A DNA stretch of 64,000 bases from an uncultured Bacillota bacterium (GTDB taxonomy: Bacteria > Bacillota > Clostridia > Christensenellales > UBA1242): assembly GCA_900544595.1 (NCBI GenBank), contig UQVQ01000003.1:1-64000 (forward strand). Reading direction: 5' to 3'. A program made the position numbers and the translations under genes. Positions within the stretch are counted from its first letter, which is position 1, and each line of letters opens with the position of its first letter. Shown here piece by piece: positions 23,187 through 31,494 of this stretch. Under the pieces are notes generated by a model, which saw only the letters and a program-made list of their open reading frames with translations, was not told the DNA's origin and did no database searches.

Positions 23187-23807
23187 CTATCTTGAATACA
23201 ACTCAATGATGAGGTGTTCTTTAATGTTGAGGTCGATATCTTCTCTTGATGGATTTGCTAAGATTTTTCCTTCAAGTTTTTCGGAATTGAATTCAAGCCA
23301 TTTTGGCATAATGATTTTCATTCCTTTAAGGTCTTTAAACATTTCAAGGTCACGTTTATTTTCCTTAATTGCAATTATGTCGCCTGGTTTAACAATGAAT
23401 GATGGAATGTTAACGCATCTTCCGTTAACTGTGATTTGCCCATGGTTAACGATTTGACGGCATTCTTTACGGCTTGCGCCAATTCCCATACGGTAAACAA
23501 CGTTGTCAAGTCTTCTTTCGATTAAAGACAACATATTTTCACCAGTGATGCCTTTCATGCGTTCTGCTTCTTCATAATATCTTCTGAATTGCTTTTCCAA
23601 AATTCCATATGCTCTTTTAACTTTTTGTTTTTCACGAAGTTGAAGACCATATTCAGTAACTCTTTTTCTAGCTGCGCCATGTTGTCCTGGAAGTGTTTGT
23701 CTTCTTTCAAAAGCGCATTTTTTGCTTGTGCATCTTTCGCCTTTCAAGAAGAGCTTGCAACCTTCACGTCTGCATTGACGGCAACTTGCTCCAATTAATT
23801 TAGCCAT
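23187..23807 (-). CDS. rpsD: Ribosomal protein S4
   Basis: S4 is a primary 16S rRNA binder in 30S assembly. The protein has 206 residues. A four-cysteine N-terminal zinc motif (CRQCRREGC...CTSKKC) marks the zinc-binding form. The S4 RNA-binding domain lies at about residues 95-155 (RRLDNVVYRMGIGASRKECRQ). Here rpsD sits in the alpha operon between rpsK and rpoA, not as a separate gene as in B. subtilis. S4 could therefore act as an operon regulator. Confidence 0.98.
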   Translation of the reverse strand: MAKLIGASCRQCRREGCKLFLKGERCTSKKCAFERRQTLPGQHGAARKRVTEYGLQLREKQKVKRAYGILEKQFRRYYEEAERMKGITGENMLSLIERRLDNVVYRMGIGASRKECRQIVNHGQITVNGRCVNIPSFIVKPGDIIAIKENKRDLEMFKDLKGMKIIMPKWLEFNSEKLEGKILANPSREDIDLNIKEHLIIELYSR

Positions 23808-23821
23808 TTTCCTCTCTCCTC

Positions 23822-24217
23822 TTAAACTCTTCTAATTTTAGGTGGACGGCATCCGTTGTGAGCGATTGGTGAAACATCTTTAATAAGAGAAACGCCAATT
23901 TCCAAGTTTTGAAGTGTTCTGATTGCTGCTTCGCGGCCGTTTCCTGGCCCCTTAACATAAACTTCAACTGTTTTAATGCCATAATCCTTTGCGACTTTTG
24001 CTGCATCCTCAACTGATGATTGAGCTGCGAATGGTGTGCTCTTTTTCGAGCCTTTAAATCCAAGTTTTCCTGAACTTGACCAAGAAAGAACATTTCCAGC
24101 CATGTCTGTGAATGTTACAACGGTGTTGTTGAAAGAAGATTTGATATGAACTTGGCCTTTATCAATGCTTTGTGTGATTTTTTTCTTTTTAGTTTTTGCT
24201 ACTTTTGCTGCTGCCAT
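23822..24217 (-). CDS. rpsK: Ribosomal protein S11
   Basis: S11 sits on the 30S platform near the E-site mRNA. Typical sequences are GQVHIKSSFNNTVVTFTD, GPGNGREAAIRTL and the C-terminal SPIAHNGCRPPKIRRV. At 131 residues it is of standard length. It follows rpsM by 11 nt with AAGGAGGA before the start. Confidence 0.98.
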   Translation of the reverse strand: MAAAKVAKTKKKKITQSIDKGQVHIKSSFNNTVVTFTDMAGNVLSWSSSGKLGFKGSKKSTPFAAQSSVEDAAKVAKDYGIKTVEVYVKGPGNGREAAIRTLQNLEIGVSLIKDVSPIAHNGCRPPKIRRV

Positions 24218-24228
24218 GATCTTCCTCC

Positions 24229-24606
24229 TTATTTACCTTTCTTGCTGCTTCCTGCAACTGCCTTTCTTGGGCCTTTGCGTGTTCTGCAGTTTGTTCTTGT
24301 GTTTTGACCTCTAACTGGGAGTCCGCGTCTGTGACGAATTCCTCTGTAGCAGCCAATTTCTGATAAGCGTTTGATGTTCATGGAAACTTCTTTTCTCAAA
24401 TCGCCTTCAACAGAATAATGTTTTTCAATGTAGTTACGAAGAGTTGCAACATCGTTTTCGTCGAGGTCTTTAACTCTTGTGTCTGGATTGATTTTTGTTG
24501 CTTCCAAAATTTGATTAGCAGATTCTCTGCCAATTCCATAGATGTAGGTTAAACCAATTTCAATTCTCTTGTCTCTTGGTAAGTCTACGCCAGCAATTCT
24601 TGCCAT
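24229..24606 (-). CDS. rpsM: Ribosomal protein S13
   Basis: S13 is in the 30S head and bridges to the 50S. MARIAGVDLPRDKRIEIGLTYIYGIG is at the start, and RTNCRTRKGPRKAVAGSSKKGK at the C-terminus contacts P-site tRNA. It has 125 residues. A 113 nt spacer with a hairpin separates it from rpmJ, unusual in a run where most gaps are about 10 nt. Confidence 0.98.
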   Translation of the reverse strand: MARIAGVDLPRDKRIEIGLTYIYGIGRESANQILEATKINPDTRVKDLDENDVATLRNYIEKHYSVEGDLRKEVSMNIKRLSEIGCYRGIRHRRGLPVRGQNTRTNCRTRKGPRKAVAGSSKKGK

Positions 24607-24719
24607 TTTTCTTTTCTCCTAATTTATTATTTGTTTTTTATATAAATAACGGGTGTGAGATGCGAAACACAAAGTTTCACACAGCCGCCCCACTTTTGCC
24701 CGAGATTTGTCAAATTTAA
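24607..24719 (-). promoter_or_regulatory. Structured spacer before rpsM, possible alpha-operon control site
   Basis: On the RNA strand, GTGTG and CACAC enclose an inner AAAC/GTTT pair (about 24650-24682), and a G/C-rich GGGGCGG stretch lies just before it. Position matches the S4-regulated rpsM leader known from E. coli, but I cannot show homology. Confidence 0.4.
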
Positions 24720-24836
24720 TTAACCTTGAACTTGTTTATGGCTTTTGTCTTTTGAACAGATAACCATAACTTTTCCTTCTCTTTTAATAACCTTGCATTT
24801 GTCGCACATAGGTTTAACTGATGGTCTAACTTTCAT
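24720..24836 (-). CDS. rpmJ: Ribosomal protein L36
   Basis: This 38-residue protein starts MKVRPSVKPMCDKCKVIKRE and ends KSHKQVQG. The zinc-binding CxxC...C...H pattern is intact, so it is the zinc form. It lies between infA and rpsM, the usual place. Confidence 0.97.
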   Translation of the reverse strand: MKVRPSVKPMCDKCKVIKREGKVMVICSKDKSHKQVQG

Positions 24837-24851
24837 TGCCTTTTCCCCTTT

Positions 24852-25073
24852 TTAATTTTTTCCTCGCCATGTGATTCTTCCTTTGGTTAAATCATATGGG
24901 CTCATTTCGATTTTAACTTTGTCGCCTTCAAGAATTTTAATGTAGTGCATTCTTAAACGACCAGAAATGTATGCAGTTATCACGTGCCCATTAGAAAGCT
25001 TAACTAAAAATGTTGTGTTTGGTAACACTTCAACAACTTCACCTTCAAATTCTATCACATCTTCCTTCGACAT
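24852..25073 (-). CDS. infA: Translation initiation factor IF-1
   Basis: IF-1 is an S1/OB-fold protein of 73 residues that occupies the A site during initiation. MSKEDVIEFEGEVVEVLPNT and GHVITAYISGRLRMHYIKIL are hallmark sequences. It follows the KOW-domain gene by 10 nt and precedes rpmJ. Confidence 0.98.
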   Translation of the reverse strand: MSKEDVIEFEGEVVEVLPNTTFLVKLSNGHVITAYISGRLRMHYIKILEGDKVKIEMSPYDLTKGRITWRGKN

Positions 25074-25083
25074 ACAATCTCCT

Positions 25084-25353
25084 TTAACAAGTTTTTTCGT
25101 ATTTTTTCAGAATTTTTTTGATAACACCGTCATTTGTTCTGGATTTATCCTCAAAAGTTCCACAAAGTTCGGATTCAACAACCCCAAGAGTTTTAAGATG
25201 TTTAACTTTCTTTCTCTTTGGTTTTGAAATTGGTTTTGTTTTTCCGTCGATAAGCAAAACAAAGTTTTCATCTAAAATTTCGCTAACAAGATAGATGCAC
25301 CCTTCGTCACGTCCTGCGGTTGACTCAACAACTTCAAATCTTTCCAGTTTCAT
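25084..25353 (-). CDS. KOW-domain RNA-binding protein (L14e-like)
   Basis: The protein has 89 residues. The N-terminal KOW motif reads ERFEVVESTAGRDEGCIYLV, followed by DGKTKPISKPKRKKVKHL, the pattern of the small L14e/L6e/L27e-like proteins encoded between map and infA in Clostridia. It probably binds rRNA, but its role is not established. I chose ATG at 25353 (GAGGAG just upstream). A GTG at 25365 overlaps the map stop codon as GTGA and is an alternative that would couple translation. Confidence 0.85.
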   Translation of the reverse strand: MKLERFEVVESTAGRDEGCIYLVSEILDENFVLLIDGKTKPISKPKRKKVKHLKTLGVVESELCGTFEDKSRTNDGVIKKILKKYEKTC

Positions 25354-25361
25354 TTCTCCTC

Positions 25362-26102
25362 TCACAATGTCAAAATTTCAATTCTGTCTTCAAGAACTAA
25401 AACAGTGTTTTCATAATGGGCCGAAGGCTTTAAATCTTGAGTTATGGTTGTCCAACCATCATCCAAAATGAAAATTCTTCTTGTTCCCATGTTGACCATT
25501 GGTTCAATTGCCAAACAAGTGTTCGCTTGAACAATTGGTCCGTCGGTTTCTTTCCCATAGTTTGGAATTGAAGGATTGAGGTGCATTTTTTCGCCAATGC
25601 CGTGTCCTGTCATCTCCCTAACCACGCTAAAGCCATTTTTTTCAACATAAGCTTGGATGCTTGCGCTAAGTTTTCCAAGTCTTTCCCCTGCCTTAAGGTT
25701 TTTAATTCCTTCAAAAAAACTTTCTTTTGTTACGTCAATAAGTTTTTGTTTTTCTTCGGAAATTTTTCCGCAAGGAAATGTTCTTGCCGCGTCGCCGTTA
25801 AAGCCTTTATAGATAACTCCAACATCAACGCTAACGATATCGCCTTCTTTAAGTTTTCGCTCGCTTGGTATTCCATGAACAACAACTTCATTAACAGAAA
25901 TGCATGTTGAATTTGGATAGCCTTCGTAGTGCTTAAATGAAGGAATTCCGCCATGATCTATTATATACTTTTCAATTAACTTGTCAAGTGAATTGGTTGA
26001 AATCCCCGGTTTTATAAGGGTTTCGGCATATAAAAGAGCATTTTTTGTTAATTCGCCTGCCTTTCGCATTAAAACAATTTGTGCTGGCGATAACTGTTTC
26101 AT
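25362..26102 (-). CDS. map: Methionine aminopeptidase, type I
   Basis: The enzyme removes the initiator methionine from nascent proteins. The metal ligands are recognisable: VSVDVGVIYKGFNGDAART carries two Asp, GHGIGEKMH the His, and EPMV and the final TTITQDL the Glu ligands. At 246 residues it lacks the N-terminal zinc extension. It lies 59 nt after adk, the spacer holding a 10-bp hairpin. Confidence 0.97.
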   Translation of the reverse strand: MKQLSPAQIVLMRKAGELTKNALLYAETLIKPGISTNSLDKLIEKYIIDHGGIPSFKHYEGYPNSTCISVNEVVVHGIPSERKLKEGDIVSVDVGVIYKGFNGDAARTFPCGKISEEKQKLIDVTKESFFEGIKNLKAGERLGKLSASIQAYVEKNGFSVVREMTGHGIGEKMHLNPSIPNYGKETDGPIVQANTCLAIEPMVNMGTRRIFILDDGWTTITQDLKPSAHYENTVLVLEDRIEILTL

Positions 26103-26127
26103 TTTTTCTCCTTAAAATTTCCGCATT

Positions 26128-26151
26128 TATGCGAGCAATTTTGCTCGCATA
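26128..26151 (-). other. Hairpin between adk and map
   Basis: Perfect 10-bp stem TATGCGAGCA/TGCTCGCATA with a 4-nt loop and no T run. It could be an RNA processing or stabilising element in the operon mRNA rather than a terminator. Confidence 0.5.
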
Positions 26152-26161
26152 ACAAAGGAAA

Positions 26162-26800
26162 TTATTTTCTTTTTGCACGAACTTGCAAAAGAATTTTTTT
26201 AACTTCTTCGTAAGTTTCTTCTGCGCTGTTTTTACTTAAAACAGTTTTCAAAATCTTACGTTTTTTAAAGAACTTAATAAGTGGTTCGCTTTGAGCAAGA
26301 TATTGGTCAACGCGTTTTCTAACAACTTCGCGTTTGTCATCTTCTCTTTGAATCAATTTTGAACCACATTCATCGCAAATCTCGGTGTATTTTTCAGCAA
26401 TGCTAAAAATTTTCCCGCACTGTGGGCAAATTCGTCTTGTAAGTGCGCGGCGTTCAACTTCGTTAATGCTAATGTCGATGAAAATAACAACATCAACTTT
26501 TGTTATTGAATCAAGTTGCGCTGCTTGACCAACTGTTCTTGGGAACCCGTCTAAAATGAAACCATTTTTGCAATCATCTTCTGCAATTCTTTGTTTAACA
26601 ATTTCGATAATGATTTCATCTGGAACAAGTTTTCCGTCGTTAATCAAACCTTCTGCAATTTTCCCAATTTTTGTTTGATTTGCAATATGTTGTCTTAAAA
26701 TGTCACCCGTTGAAATTTGAGGAATTCCAAAATCTCTTGAAATGAGTTTTGCTTGACTTCCCTTTCCGCTTCCAGGTGCTCCAAAAAGAATAACTCTCAT
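26162..26800 (-). CDS. adk: Adenylate kinase
   Basis: The enzyme interconverts AMP + ATP and 2 ADP. P-loop GAPGSGKGSQ is at residues 7-16, with ISTGDILRQ and GFILDGFPRT following. The LID carries four cysteines (CPQCGKIF...CDECG), as in zinc-binding Gram-positive enzymes. It has 212 residues. It is in the standard secY-adk-map order. Confidence 0.98.
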   Translation of the reverse strand: MRVILFGAPGSGKGSQAKLISRDFGIPQISTGDILRQHIANQTKIGKIAEGLINDGKLVPDEIIIEIVKQRIAEDDCKNGFILDGFPRTVGQAAQLDSITKVDVVIFIDISINEVERRALTRRICPQCGKIFSIAEKYTEICDECGSKLIQREDDKREVVRKRVDQYLAQSEPLIKFFKKRKILKTVLSKNSAEETYEEVKKILLQVRAKRK

Positions 26801-26811
26801 AGATTCTCCGT

Positions 26812-28107
26812 CTATTTCAAAAAGCCTCTGTAATTCCTCATCAAAAGTTGTGCTTCAAGTTGTTTATCAAATTCAAGTGCAACAGAAACAACAATCAAAA
26901 GTCCGGTTGCGCTGAATGCGCTAACTAATGTTGAATTTCCGCTTATTCCTTTGAAAACCAAACTTGGAACAAGATTGATGAATGCTAAGAAAATTGCTCC
27001 AAACAAAATAATTCTGTTTGAAATTTTTCTTAAATAATCGGATGTTGGTTTGCCTGGTCTAATTCCAGGAATAAACCCACCATTTTGTTGAATTTGTTTT
27101 GAAATATCGTCTGGATTAAATGTAATTTGAGCATAGAAATATGAGAAGAACAAAATCAAAAGCGAGGAAACAACGATGTATGGCCAAGAGCCCGTTCCCA
27201 TCCATTGGTTATACCAAGCCATCGCATTTGAATTTGGCCAGAAAATGCTCATAATCATTTGTGGGAATGTTAAAAGCGCACTCGCAAAAATGATTGGCAT
27301 AACCCCAGAACCGTTAACACGGATTGGGATGTTTGTGTTTTGTCCGCCATACATTTTTCTTCCCTTCATTTGTTTTGCATATTGAACAGGAACTCGACGT
27401 TCTGCTCCATCAACAAAAACAATTAAAGCAAAGATAACAATTACGGCTGCAAGGAAGATTAGCAATGTCCAAAGACCGTTTAAATCTCCCTTTATGATTG
27501 ATTGAACATTTGCAAGAATTGCCATTCCAGCTGAGGAAAGAATACCAACAAAGATAAGAAGGGAAAGCCCGTTTCCAATTCCAAGCTCTGTTATTCTTTC
27601 GCCAAGCCAAACAGTGAACATTGCGCCCGCAACTAAAACAAGAACAACAACAATTGCAGTTGTCCATTGTGGCGCTCCGCCCCAAAGCATGTTTGCTTGA
27701 ATAACATCACCAAAACCAACAACAATACCAATTGCTTGCGCAAGCGCTAAAATCAACGCTGCGATGCGAGTGTATCTTGAAAGTTTTTTTCTTCCTTCTT
27801 CGCCTTCCTTGCTAAGTCTTTGCCAACTTGGGATTGCAATTGAAAGAAGTTGGATGATGATTGAAGCACTGATGTATGGTGAAACACCAAGAGCCAAGAA
27901 TGCTCCGTTTGCAAGCGATCCACCGTTGATTGAACTAAGCAACGATAAGAAACTGTTTTCGCTTGTTATAACTTCAAATGCGCTTGTGTTGATTCCTGGA
28001 ATAGGAAGCCAGCAACCAACTCTAAAAACTAAAAGCAAAAGAAGCGTTATTAAAATTTTAACGCGAACTTCTTTTGTTTTAAAACATTCAGCAATTCTTT
28101 TAAACAT
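26812..28107 (-). CDS. secY: Preprotein translocase subunit SecY
   Basis: SecY is the channel subunit with ten membrane spans, 431 residues. GCWLPIPGIN, the plug region SLLSSINGGSLANGA, PYISASIIIQLLSI and GIRPGKPT are conserved. The start overlaps the rplO stop as TAATG, with AGAGGTGA upstream. Functionally it is linked to FtsY and SRP RNA in this window. Confidence 0.98.
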   Translation of the reverse strand: MFKRIAECFKTKEVRVKILITLLLLLVFRVGCWLPIPGINTSAFEVITSENSFLSLLSSINGGSLANGAFLALGVSPYISASIIIQLLSIAIPSWQRLSKEGEEGRKKLSRYTRIAALILALAQAIGIVVGFGDVIQANMLWGGAPQWTTAIVVVLVLVAGAMFTVWLGERITELGIGNGLSLLIFVGILSSAGMAILANVQSIIKGDLNGLWTLLIFLAAVIVIFALIVFVDGAERRVPVQYAKQMKGRKMYGGQNTNIPIRVNGSGVMPIIFASALLTFPQMIMSIFWPNSNAMAWYNQWMGTGSWPYIVVSSLLILFFSYFYAQITFNPDDISKQIQQNGGFIPGIRPGKPTSDYLRKISNRIILFGAIFLAFINLVPSLVFKGISGNSTLVSAFSATGLLIVVSVALEFDKQLEAQLLMRNYRGFLK

Positions 28108-28553
28108 TAAATCACCTCTGCTTTTCCGCCAACTTTCTCAATTTTTTCTTTAGCGGAAGCAGAGAATTTTTGTGCTTTAATTACGAGTGGTTTTGACAAT
28201 TCCCCGTTGCCCAAAACTTTGAGACCGTATGGCATTATTTTCCCAATAACTCTGTTTTCATACAAGAATTCTTGAGTTATTTCTGTGTTCGCTTCGAATT
28301 TGTCTAAATCGCCAACATTAACAGTTGCATATTCCTTCGAGAAGTTTGCATTGTTAAATCCACGAATTTTCATTCTACGAATGAGTGGAAGTTGTCCACC
28401 TTCGAATCCAGGACGAACTCCTCCGCCACTTCTTGCGTTTTGTCCTTTATGTCCCTTTCCACTTGTTTTTCCAAGACCGCTTCCAATGCCTCTTCCAAGT
28501 CTCTTTTCTGAAAAGCGTGAATTAGGTGCTGGTTGTAAATTTTGTATATACAT
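28107..28553 (-). CDS. rplO: Ribosomal protein L15
   Basis: L15 is a late 50S assembly protein of 148 residues. The glycine-rich N-terminus (RLGRGIGSGLGKTSGKGHKG) is the L15 signature, with FEGGQLPLIRRMKIRGF following. It is between rpmD and secY, overlapping the secY start by one base. Confidence 0.98.
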   Translation of the reverse strand: MYIQNLQPAPNSRFSEKRLGRGIGSGLGKTSGKGHKGQNARSGGGVRPGFEGGQLPLIRRMKIRGFNNANFSKEYATVNVGDLDKFEANTEITQEFLYENRVIGKIMPYGLKVLGNGELSKPLVIKAQKFSASAKEKIEKVGGKAEVI

Positions 28554-28564
28554 TTTTGCCCTCC

Positions 28565-28759
28565 TTAAGCCTCTTCAACCGTAACTAAGTGTTTAACATG
28601 GAATAAACTTCCGCGAACACTGTCGTTATCTGGAAGAAGTTTTGTTTGGTTAAGTTTTGTAAGCCCCAATGCTTCAAGAATTTTAGCTTGTTTTTTGTTA
28701 TAGCCAATAACACTTCTAACATAGGTAACTTTTAACATTTTTTGTTTCTTTTCTGCCAT
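28565..28759 (-). CDS. rpmD: Ribosomal protein L30
   Basis: The 64-residue bacterial short form: KVTYVRSVIGYNKKQAKILE, then ALGLTKLNQTKLLPDNDSVRG. It is between rpsE and rplO. Confidence 0.96.
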   Translation of the reverse strand: MAEKKQKMLKVTYVRSVIGYNKKQAKILEALGLTKLNQTKLLPDNDSVRGSLFHVKHLVTVEEA

Positions 28760-28769
28760 AATTCACCTC

Positions 28770-29378
28770 TTAAATTTCTTCAACAGACTTCCCGCGAGCA
28801 ATTGCAACTTCTTCTTTTGTTCTAAGAGCTTCAAGACCTCTTAAAGTTGCTCTAACGCAGTTAATCTTGTTTGTTGAGCCATGAATTTTTGTAACAATAT
28901 CTTTAACACCAGCAAGTTCCAAAACAGCACGTGTTCCGCCACCTGCAATAACTCCGCAACCTTTCTTTGCTGGAAGCATCAAAACTTTGCTTGTGCCATA
29001 TTTTCCAACAACTTCGTGAGGAATTGTTCCGTTAACAATATTAATCTTTTTAAGGTTGTTTTTAGCTTGAAGAGTTGCTTTATCAATTGCAGCAGGAACT
29101 TCTTTAGCGCGTCCTGTTCCAATTCCAACTGTTCCTTTGCGGTCGCCAATAACAACAAGCGCGCTGAAACGCATTGTTCTTCCGCCTTTAACAACTTTAG
29201 TTACGCGGCGAACTGAAACAAGCGATTTATCATATTCGCTTTCTTCGCGTCTTCTTTCGCGTCTTTCGCCGTTTTTCTTATCGCGTTTAAAATCTTCGCG
29301 TCTTTTCTTTTCGTCTTTAACAACGTCTGCAACAACTTCTTGAGTTTCGACATTTTCATTTTTGATTTCTTCGTTCAT
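28770..29378 (-). CDS. rpsE: Ribosomal protein S5
   Basis: S5 acts in decoding fidelity. Core motifs are VVKGGRTMRFSALVVIGD, GIGTGRAKEVP and AGGGTRAVLELAGVKDI. The protein has 202 residues, about 35 more than usual. The extra N-terminus is highly charged (KDEKKRREDFKRDKKNGERR), a disordered tail. Confidence 0.98.
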   Translation of the reverse strand: MNEEIKNENVETQEVVADVVKDEKKRREDFKRDKKNGERRERRREESEYDKSLVSVRRVTKVVKGGRTMRFSALVVIGDRKGTVGIGTGRAKEVPAAIDKATLQAKNNLKKINIVNGTIPHEVVGKYGTSKVLMLPAKKGCGVIAGGGTRAVLELAGVKDIVTKIHGSTNKINCVRATLRGLEALRTKEEVAIARGKSVEEI

Positions 29379-29387
29379 AAATTCCTC

Positions 29388-29762
29388 CTAAAACTCCAAG
29401 CCAGCTTCTCTAGCACCATCGGCAAGAGCTTGAACTCTTCCTGTGTAAAGATAGCCGCCTCTGTCGAAAACAACAGCTTTAATTTTCTTCTTTAAAGCAC
29501 GTTTTGCAAGGTTTTCACCAACAATTTTAGCTTGTTCTTTTCTGTTTTTGCCTTCAAAAACTTTCTTTGCAACAAGATCTTTATCAATTGTTGAGCAAGA
29601 AACTAATGTAACGCCTTTCTCATCATCGATGATTTGTGCGTAAATTCCATTAAGACTTCTGTAAACTGCAAGTCTTGGAGTTGCGCTTGTTCCGCAAACT
29701 TTATTTCTAATGCGGGCATGACGATTTTTTCTGATTTCGTTTTTATCTTGTTTGTTAATCAT
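29388..29762 (-). CDS. rplR: Ribosomal protein L18
   Basis: L18 binds 5S rRNA. It has 124 residues, with RHARIRNKVCGTSATPRLAVYRS and the C-terminal VVFDRGGYLYTGRVQALADG. Confidence 0.98.
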   Translation of the reverse strand: MINKQDKNEIRKNRHARIRNKVCGTSATPRLAVYRSLNGIYAQIIDDEKGVTLVSCSTIDKDLVAKKVFEGKNRKEQAKIVGENLAKRALKKKIKAVVFDRGGYLYTGRVQALADGAREAGLEF

Positions 29763-29776
29763 ATTATTTTTGCTCC

Positions 29777-30322
29777 TTATTTCTTGCCTTTAGCAGCAGT
29801 TTTACCTTGTTTTCTGATAACAACTTCATCATCATATTTAATTCCATAACCATGATATGGTTCAACAGGTCTGAAATCGCGAATGTTTGAAGCAAGTTGT
29901 CCGACTTTTTGTTTGTCAATTCCCGAAATTTTGATGTCGTTTGCTGTTGGGCATTCAATTTTGATGCCTTCTGGCTCAACAACTTCAATTAAATGGGAAA
30001 ATCCCAAGTTTAAAACGAGTTTGTTTCCAACTTTACTTGCTTTATAACCAACTCCCTTGATTTGAAGGTTTTTGGAAAATCCTTCCTTAACGCCTTTAAC
30101 CATGTTTGCGATTAAAGCTCTGTAAAGTCCGTGTTTTGCTTTAACTTCGTTTTCATCATTTGGTCTTGTCAAATGAATGATATTGTTTTCAATGTTAACG
30201 CTAACATCTGAAAAATCTTGTGTTAACGAACCCAAAGGTCCTTTAACTGTGATTTTATTTCCATCAAGTGATGCGCTAACTCCGTCTGGCATAACGATTG
30301 GATTTCTTCCTATTCTAGACAT
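29777..30322 (-). CDS. rplF: Ribosomal protein L6
   Basis: L6 lies at the base of the L7/L12 stalk and contacts the GTPase-associated centre. Typical elements are SRIGRNPIVMPDGV, the duplicated L6 fold and the C-terminal RPVEPYHGYGIKYDDEVV. ATG 30322 (181 residues) has AGGAGGAG; a longer frame to 30340 covers that site and is unlikely. Confidence 0.98.
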   Translation of the reverse strand: MSRIGRNPIVMPDGVSASLDGNKITVKGPLGSLTQDFSDVSVNIENNIIHLTRPNDENEVKAKHGLYRALIANMVKGVKEGFSKNLQIKGVGYKASKVGNKLVLNLGFSHLIEVVEPEGIKIECPTANDIKISGIDKQKVGQLASNIRDFRPVEPYHGYGIKYDDEVVIRKQGKTAAKGKK

Positions 30323-30333
30323 AACCTCTCCTC

Positions 30334-30732
30334 CTACCAAACGTAAGCAAGAACTTCGCCGCCAACTTTAAGTTCTCTTGCTTGTTTGTCTGTTAAAATT
30401 CCTTTGTTTGTTGAGATGATTGCAATTCCCATTCCGCCAATAACTTTAGGCAATTTATCAACACTTGCATAAACTCTAAGGCCTGGTTTTGAAATTCTCT
30501 TCAAACCATAGATAACGCTGTTTCCGTTGTTATCATATTTGATTGCTATGTTAAGGTATTTAATCTTGTTTTCTTCAACTTTTTCATAAGATTTAATGTA
30601 ACCTTCGTCAAGCAAAATCTTTGCAATTGCTTCCTTTTCTTTTGAAACAGGAACCAAAACGCTGTCGTGTTTTGCTGTTATAGCATTTCTAAGTCTTGTT
30701 AGCATATCTGCTATTGGATCCGTAACTACCAT
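30334..30732 (-). CDS. rpsH: Ribosomal protein S8
   Basis: S8 is a core 16S binder and a known translational repressor in the spc operon of E. coli. DPIADMLTRLRNA opens it, and GGMGIAIISTNKGILTDKQAR near the end is the signature. ATG 30732 (132 residues) follows AAGGAGG; the upstream in-frame start lies inside rpsN. Confidence 0.98.
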   Translation of the reverse strand: MVVTDPIADMLTRLRNAITAKHDSVLVPVSKEKEAIAKILLDEGYIKSYEKVEENKIKYLNIAIKYDNNGNSVIYGLKRISKPGLRVYASVDKLPKVIGGMGIAIISTNKGILTDKQARELKVGGEVLAYVW

Positions 30733-30743
30733 ACTTTTCCTCC

Positions 30744-30929
30744 TTACCAACTAGCCTTTTTAACGCCAGGGATTTCTCCCTTGTTTGCTTTTTCGCGGAA
30801 GCAAACTCTGCAAAGACCATATTTTTTCAAAACAGAGTGTGGACGGCCACAAATTTCGCAACGGGTGTATTCACGAGTTGAGAATTTCTGTTTCTTTTGT
30901 TGTTTTTCAATTAAAGCTTTTTTTGCCAT
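30744..30929 (-). CDS. rpsN: Ribosomal protein S14, zinc type
   Basis: The 61-residue S14 type Z has CEICG...CRVCF zinc ligands and ends GEIPGVKKASW. This short zinc form is typical of Bacillota. Confidence 0.98.
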   Translation of the reverse strand: MAKKALIEKQQKKQKFSTREYTRCEICGRPHSVLKKYGLCRVCFREKANKGEIPGVKKASW

Positions 30930-30937
30930 ATTCCCTC

Positions 30938-31483
30938 CTATCTATCCTTGAAAGGCATTCCAAGAGCCTCTAAAAGAGATAATGCCTCTGAATCCGACTT
31001 TGCAGTTGTTACGATCATAATGTCGAAACCTCTGATTTTTTCGATTTTGTCGTAGTTGATTTCTGGGAATATAAGTTGTTCTTTAATTCCAAGTGCATAG
31101 TTACCATGTCCGTCGAAAGATTTTCTTGAAACTCCTCTAAAATCTCTAACTCTTGGAAGAGCGATTGAGATTAATTTATCAAGGAATTCATACATTCTGT
31201 CGCCACGAAGTGTAACTTTTGCGCCAATTTTCATGCCTTGTCTAACTTTGAAGTTAGAAATAGCTTTTTTAGCTTTTGTTGCAACTGGTTTTTGACCGGA
31301 AATAATTCCAAGTTCATCAATTGCAATTCCTAAGCTTTTTGAATTGTCCTTAACGTCGCCAAGTCCCATATTCAAAACAATTTTGTCAAGTTTTGGAACT
31401 TCGTTAACGTTTTTATAGCCGTGAAGCTTCATAAGTTCAGGAACAATCTCATTTTTATAGGTTTCTTTCATTCTGTTTGCCAT
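30938..31483 (-). CDS. rplE: Ribosomal protein L5
   Basis: L5 binds 5S rRNA and contacts P-site tRNA. It has 181 residues, with KIVLNMGLGDVKDN, ISGQKPVATKAKKAISNFKVR, RVRDFRGV and FPEINYDKI. Confidence 0.98.
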   Translation of the reverse strand: MANRMKETYKNEIVPELMKLHGYKNVNEVPKLDKIVLNMGLGDVKDNSKSLGIAIDELGIISGQKPVATKAKKAISNFKVRQGMKIGAKVTLRGDRMYEFLDKLISIALPRVRDFRGVSRKSFDGHGNYALGIKEQLIFPEINYDKIEKIRGFDIMIVTTAKSDSEALSLLEALGMPFKDR

Positions 31484-31494
31484 TGTTTTCCTCC

